A stretch of DNA of 8,462 nt, taken from NCBI GenBank assembly GCA_028707105.1, contig JAQTUY010000065.1, forward strand, positions 1 through 8,462, written 5' to 3'. How positions within the stretch are numbered: position 1 is the first letter of the stretch; the number at the start of each line of letters is the position of its first letter. Source of the stretch: Candidatus Omnitrophota bacterium. GTDB taxonomy: Bacteria; Omnitrophota; Koll11; Gygaellales; JAQTUY01. The notes under the pieces were generated by a model. That model was not told the DNA's origin. It was given only the letters and a program-made list of their open reading frames with translations, and searched no databases. Below are positions 6,701 to 8,462 of this stretch, one piece after another. The position numbers and the translations under genes are program-made.

Positions 6701-8462
6701 TACGTATGTTATGGAGCTAATGAAATCAAGAGGGGGATTGAATACGGAGAGAAATCTATTAATTTACTGAAAAAATTAGGCGAATACTGGGATTTAGGGG
6801 TAGCGTATGATTTTACTGTTACAGGATATACTCTTTCCGGCCAGCTAAAAAGAAGTGCTGACATGGCGGAAGAATTTGTTACGATTATGAAAATGGCCGG
6901 GTCACTGGCTCCATTAGGCTGGGCATACGGTTGGAAAAGCAGAGTACATTCTTTGATAGGCGATGTAGATACGGTAATGATAGATGAAACCAAGAAGGCG
7001 CGGGAGCTCGCTAAAATCACAAGTGAAAAAACGAACATGGTTTGGGCGCCAGCAATGTTAAGCCTGGCATATTTAAGAACAAATAACTATGATGAGGCTA
7101 TCTTAGCTATAGAAGAGGCAGCAAAATTATTCCCTACTCATTATAATAAATGTTGTTGGTCCTTGGAGCTTTTCCCTATCGGCGCTCAAACTTATCTTGA
7201 TGCCGTAGTAATGAATAATCCTTCGTCTGAACATAAGAAACACCTGCTAAAACGTGCTAAATGGTTCTGTAATAATGCAAAGTTGTGGTCATTTCTTTAT
7301 AAATATTTCCTCGGCTGGTCTTACCAGGTCAACGGCACCTACCTCTGGCTGACCGGCAAGAAGAAAAAAGCGGTTAAAACCTGGGAGAAAGGTCTCAAGT
7401 TTTTACGTGAGAAGACCGAAGACAAGTACCGTATCGCCTACATCCTCCTGGAGGAAGCTAAGTTCCTGCTTCAAGATAACCCCCAGGACAAAAAAGCCCT
7501 GGGCAACCTCCTGGAAGCCAAAGAGCTCTTTAGCTCTATGGGCTGTCAGCTGGACTTAAAGACCTGCAATGACCTGCTCTCCAAGATCATGCCTTCATCT
7601 GAAGGATTAGAGGGAAGGGAAGCCCTGACTCAAAGGCGCCACCTGGAGAGCCTGCTCTCAACCACCCGGGCCATCGGCTCAGTCTTTGACCTAGATGAGC
7701 TCTTAAACAAGATCATGGACTATGCTATCCAAGTAACCGGAGCAGAGCGAGGCTTCTTGCTTCTGTATGATGATAAAACAGGACAATTGACTTTGAAGCT
7801 TAGCCACGGAGCAGAAGGAGCTTTTTCATTCGAATCCTACAAGATCAGCCTTGAACTGATCAAAGAGTCTGAAAAAGCTAAAGACACCCTGATCGCCTCA
7901 TCTGAACAGGCTTCCATACCCAAAATAGCCAATGAGCTGAAGAGCTACAATGTAAAACAAGCCCTCTCCGCCTATCTAACCAGTAGGGATAAGCCTATCG
8001 GTATCCTCTACCTGGATAACCAGCTCTCCTCAGGCACCTTCGGCAAGCAGGAGCTGGAGCTGATGCAGTCCTTTGCCGTCCAGGCCTCAGTATCCCTGGA
8101 GAACGCCCATCTGGTCTCCGACCTCCTGGATCAGGCTAGACTCAGGCAGGAGCTGGAACTTGGCAGGGAGATCCAGATGGACCTTCTGCCTAAAGTTACT
8201 CCTACCATCCCCGGCCTTAAGCTAAGCGGCCTTATGCTCCCGGCTAAGGAGATAGGAGGGGACTACTATGACTTCCTGGTGCACAAATCCCAGCCTGCTC
8301 AAGGAACAGACTCCTCTACTGCAGAGCGCCTCTCGGTAGTCATCGGTGACGTCTCCGGCAAAGGTGTAGCCGCAGGCCTGCTCATGGCCATGGTCAAGAC
8401 CTGCCTCTATGCCCTGAACAAACAGCCGATCACCCCTAAAGCCATACTCTTATCCACTAACC
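3770..8462 (+). CDS. Giant multi-domain signalling protein: pseudokinase - STAND ATPase - TPR - GAF - SpoIIE/PP2C phosphatase; 3' end outside window
   Basis: One uninterrupted frame of 1,564 codons runs from the ATG to the window edge. The start is chosen because MPGQTIANRYKL matches how bacterial Ser/Thr kinase domains begin, and because the promoter -10 box ends eight bases upstream. There is no Shine-Dalgarno sequence. Domains in order are: a kinase fold lacking catalytic residues (about 10-278); an AAA_16/STAND ATPase module (about 307-690); a TPR-like helical region (about 700-1240); a GAF domain (about 1307-1448); a coiled-coil linker; and a SpoIIE/RsbU-type PP2C domain from about 1465, cut by the window. 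I see no signal peptide or membrane segment, so it is probably cytoplasmic. The family parallel is kinase-AAA-TPR-GAF sensor proteins that usually end in a histidine kinase; here the output is a phosphatase. The substrate is unknown, but relatives of the C-terminal domain dephosphorylate STAS-type anti-sigma antagonists. Composition varies sharply along the gene. Confidence 0.9.
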   Translation, partial: MPGQTIANRYKLSEELVSDYLGVLYKAQDLHDNKPVLVSLLSEKSLSRPLEVLLRFKRSAEQVSKLNHPNLLKTISVGEFDSKTYLVHENFDSQVLSSYLNQPQNLSQPWDIDKAVELIFQISSALSVAHEQNILHQSIQPANILISQAQPQSAKLFNFGFSILKDISKITEKEDIISTFGYLSPESSGILRKPIDARSDIYSLGILFYQLLTGRSPYIADDISSLIHQHIAIKPTPPSRLNNQIPPVLDNIILRLIAKEPTERYQSLQGLVHDFKEYQRQRKEGKVLIDFEIARSDRLAQLSFSTKLIGRDKELSQLNELLNKTKQGQGSLALVFGEPGIGKSRLVDELRGSIHSLNGLFCGGKCYQYEFRTPYKVFAEAIDAYIEKIKRLSQKEQEMYIKRIKETLGELGGEVVKISPSLTDLIGTPPKLIELEPEKEKIRFLITVTNFLICLSTVESPLLMFLDDLQWVDDGTLEFLERFAEKLQNTSTLLIVSYRDTEVDQAHPLAQLIEKLKEQNIPLSEIPVKFFTLAETSQMVSQIIMEKEDSVLPLTNELQERAKGNPFFTLELLHSLVDSQVIHLKEDHYVYNLDKLKDVNLPTTIVEAVLSRMKDLSADTLKILSYASVMGKEIDFKLLIELTNTTSEQILSSIEKGIQGQVLYRDLTGKENVFFMHDRIREAFYRRVSEGERIPLHKHIAEIIEEQNKDNIGPVLYDLAYHFTQAKLEDKALQYSMPAADKAKSSYANNLAIDLYNAVKVILESQNKIKSGQYVEVLENLGDAYRLAGKFEESIAVLKTCESLIPAQDKVHKAQVLSRIGDTLFDKGERDESVRTLENALRILSIRFFTSSFGVIIGILKEFIRQMLHTSFSKVFVSNTYKASVKDLIVVRICNRLAHIFYHSNMNKTLYFVFKTLNLSEKIGPCSELAYNYIGIGNVWIAVPWVSRAFRDQLKGLKMAQQLGDRIKEGCGYAYLCYVCYGANEIKRGIEYGEKSINLLKKLGEYWDLGVAYDFTVTGYTLSGQLKRSADMAEEFVTIMKMAGSLAPLGWAYGWKSRVHSLIGDVDTVMIDETKKARELAKITSEKTNMVWAPAMLSLAYLRTNNYDEAILAIEEAAKLFPTHYNKCCWSLELFPIGAQTYLDAVVMNNPSSEHKKHLLKRAKWFCNNAKLWSFLYKYFLGWSYQVNGTYLWLTGKKKKAVKTWEKGLKFLREKTEDKYRIAYILLEEAKFLLQDNPQDKKALGNLLEAKELFSSMGCQLDLKTCNDLLSKIMPSSEGLEGREALTQRRHLESLLSTTRAIGSVFDLDELLNKIMDYAIQVTGAERGFLLLYDDKTGQLTLKLSHGAEGAFSFESYKISLELIKESEKAKDTLIASSEQASIPKIANELKSYNVKQALSAYLTSRDKPIGILYLDNQLSSGTFGKQELELMQSFAVQASVSLENAHLVSDLLDQARLRQELELGREIQMDLLPKVTPTIPGLKLSGLMLPAKEIGGDYYDFLVHKSQPAQGTDSSTAERLSVVIGDVSGKGVAAGLLMAMVKTCLYALNKQPITPKAILLSTN
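3797..4603 (+). other. Pseudokinase domain (Ser/Thr kinase fold, catalytically degenerate)
   Basis: Residues 10-278 follow the Hanks-type kinase layout. Fold-supporting features remain: LYKAQD, LNHPNLL, the Asn of the catalytic loop (N143), YLSPE (E186), D200 in ARSDIYSLGILFYQLLTGRSPY, and a final arginine-containing helix (KEPTERYQSLQ). The catalytic positions are changed: the glycine-rich loop is absent (VSDYLGVLY), the VAIK lysine is S39, the helix-C glutamate is S59, HRD reads HQS (catalytic Asp is S138), the following lysine is Q140, and DFG reads NFG (N158). Phosphotransfer by the usual mechanism is therefore unlikely. The probable role is binding or allosteric control of the rest of the protein. 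Confidence 0.85.
4688..5839 (+). other. AAA_16 / STAND-type ATPase domain
   Basis: The module opens with KLIGRDKELSQL (residues 307-318), typical of AAA_16 domains. Walker A GEPGIGKS is at 337-344 and Walker B LLMFLDD ends at D467-D468, followed by LQWVDD. A sensor-like strand LLIVSYRDTEV follows, and HDRIREAFY begins at about 677, a signature of the helical/winged-helix part in this family. All nucleotide-binding residues that I can identify are intact, in contrast to the neighbouring pseudokinase. STAND ATPases usually act as nucleotide-gated switches, which suggests that this module gates the C-terminal phosphatase. Confidence 0.85.
5867..7489 (+). other. TPR-like helical repeat region
   Basis: This is mostly helical sequence with recognisable tetratricopeptide-type units at residues about 775-808 (LENLGDAYRLAGKFEESIAV), about 815-848 (IGDTLFDKGERDESVRTLEN), about 1093-1124 (LSLAYLRTNNYDEAILAIEE) and about 1185-1220. 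The stretch between is diverged and rich in Cys, Tyr and Trp. STAND proteins commonly carry such repeats as the sensor or partner-binding arm. Most of this segment is much richer in A+T than the domains on either side, with an abrupt change near 7310. Confidence 0.65.
7688..8113 (+). other. GAF sensor domain
   Basis: Residues 1307-1448 match GAF domains of large multi-domain sensor kinases. The N-terminal part carries DLDELLNKIMDYA and GAERGFLLLYDD; the C-terminal part carries KPIGILYLDNQLSSGTF, LELMQSFAVQASVSLENAHL. GAF domains bind small ligands such as cyclic nucleotides, haem or tetrapyrroles, or act in dimerisation. The ligand here cannot be read from sequence. The segment between the two halves, facing the presumed pocket, is diverged. 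Confidence 0.8.
8162..8462 (+). other. SpoIIE/RsbU-type PP2C phosphatase domain, N-terminal part
   Basis: After a short coiled coil (RLRQELELGREIQ), the LLPK motif and PAKEIGGDYYDF mark the RsbU/SpoIIE family. The metal-binding aspartates D1498 (in GGDYYD) and D1527 (in IGDVSGKG) are both present, so the visible part looks active. The domain is cut by the window end about 100 residues in. Known relatives dephosphorylate phosphoserine or phosphothreonine on anti-sigma factor antagonists. No such partner gene is visible in this window. Confidence 0.85.

Noticed and set aside
7300..7330. Frameshift or gene fusion artefact at the composition break
   Set aside because: The same frame continues through without a stop and the protein remains helical and TPR-like on both sides, so no assembly error is needed to explain it.

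Overview
The window holds three co-directional genes (+ strand) from an uncultured-type bacterium. They are the 3' half of gltB, a complete gltD, and the first 1,564 codons of a very large signalling gene that runs off the right end. Taxonomy cannot be fixed from this sequence. The moderate G+C, the giant multi-domain signalling protein and the GGGGTC-A-GACCCC palindrome would suit a lineage such as Omnitrophota or another metagenome-known phylum, but that is a weak guess.

Region 1 (1-3709) is the NADPH-dependent glutamate synthase operon. GltB (FMN, 3Fe-4S, glutamate-forming subunit; its N-terminal amidotransferase half lies upstream of the window) overlaps GltD (FAD/NADPH electron-input subunit) by 8 bases, so the two are probably translationally coupled. 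Together they make two glutamates from glutamine plus 2-oxoglutarate. All diagnostic motifs visible in both proteins are intact.

Region 2 (3710-3769) is a 60-base spacer packed with signals. A 23-base hairpin with a 3' T run overlaps the gltD stop codon and probably ends the operon. It is followed directly by a near-consensus sigma-70-type promoter (TTGACC, 16-base spacer, TATAAT). The -10 box ends 8 bases before the ATG of the third gene and there is no Shine-Dalgarno, so that mRNA is probably leaderless.

Region 3 (3770-8462, open at the right edge) is one uninterrupted reading frame. Its order is: eukaryotic-like Ser/Thr kinase fold with its catalytic residues replaced (a pseudokinase); STAND/AAA_16-type ATPase with intact Walker A and B; long TPR-like helical region; GAF sensor domain; coiled-coil linker; PP2C/SpoIIE (RsbU-like) phosphatase, cut by the window end. 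I infer an ATP-gated switch in which the pseudokinase and TPR scaffold sense or bind partners, the GAF domain senses a ligand, and the phosphatase is the output, probably on a phosphorylated STAS-type anti-sigma antagonist. Composition inside this gene is mosaic: the middle (about 5880-7310) is A+T-rich with G>C on the sense strand, while the flanking modules are richer in G+C with C>G. This suggests module shuffling or recombination between paralogues. It is the most interesting part of the window.
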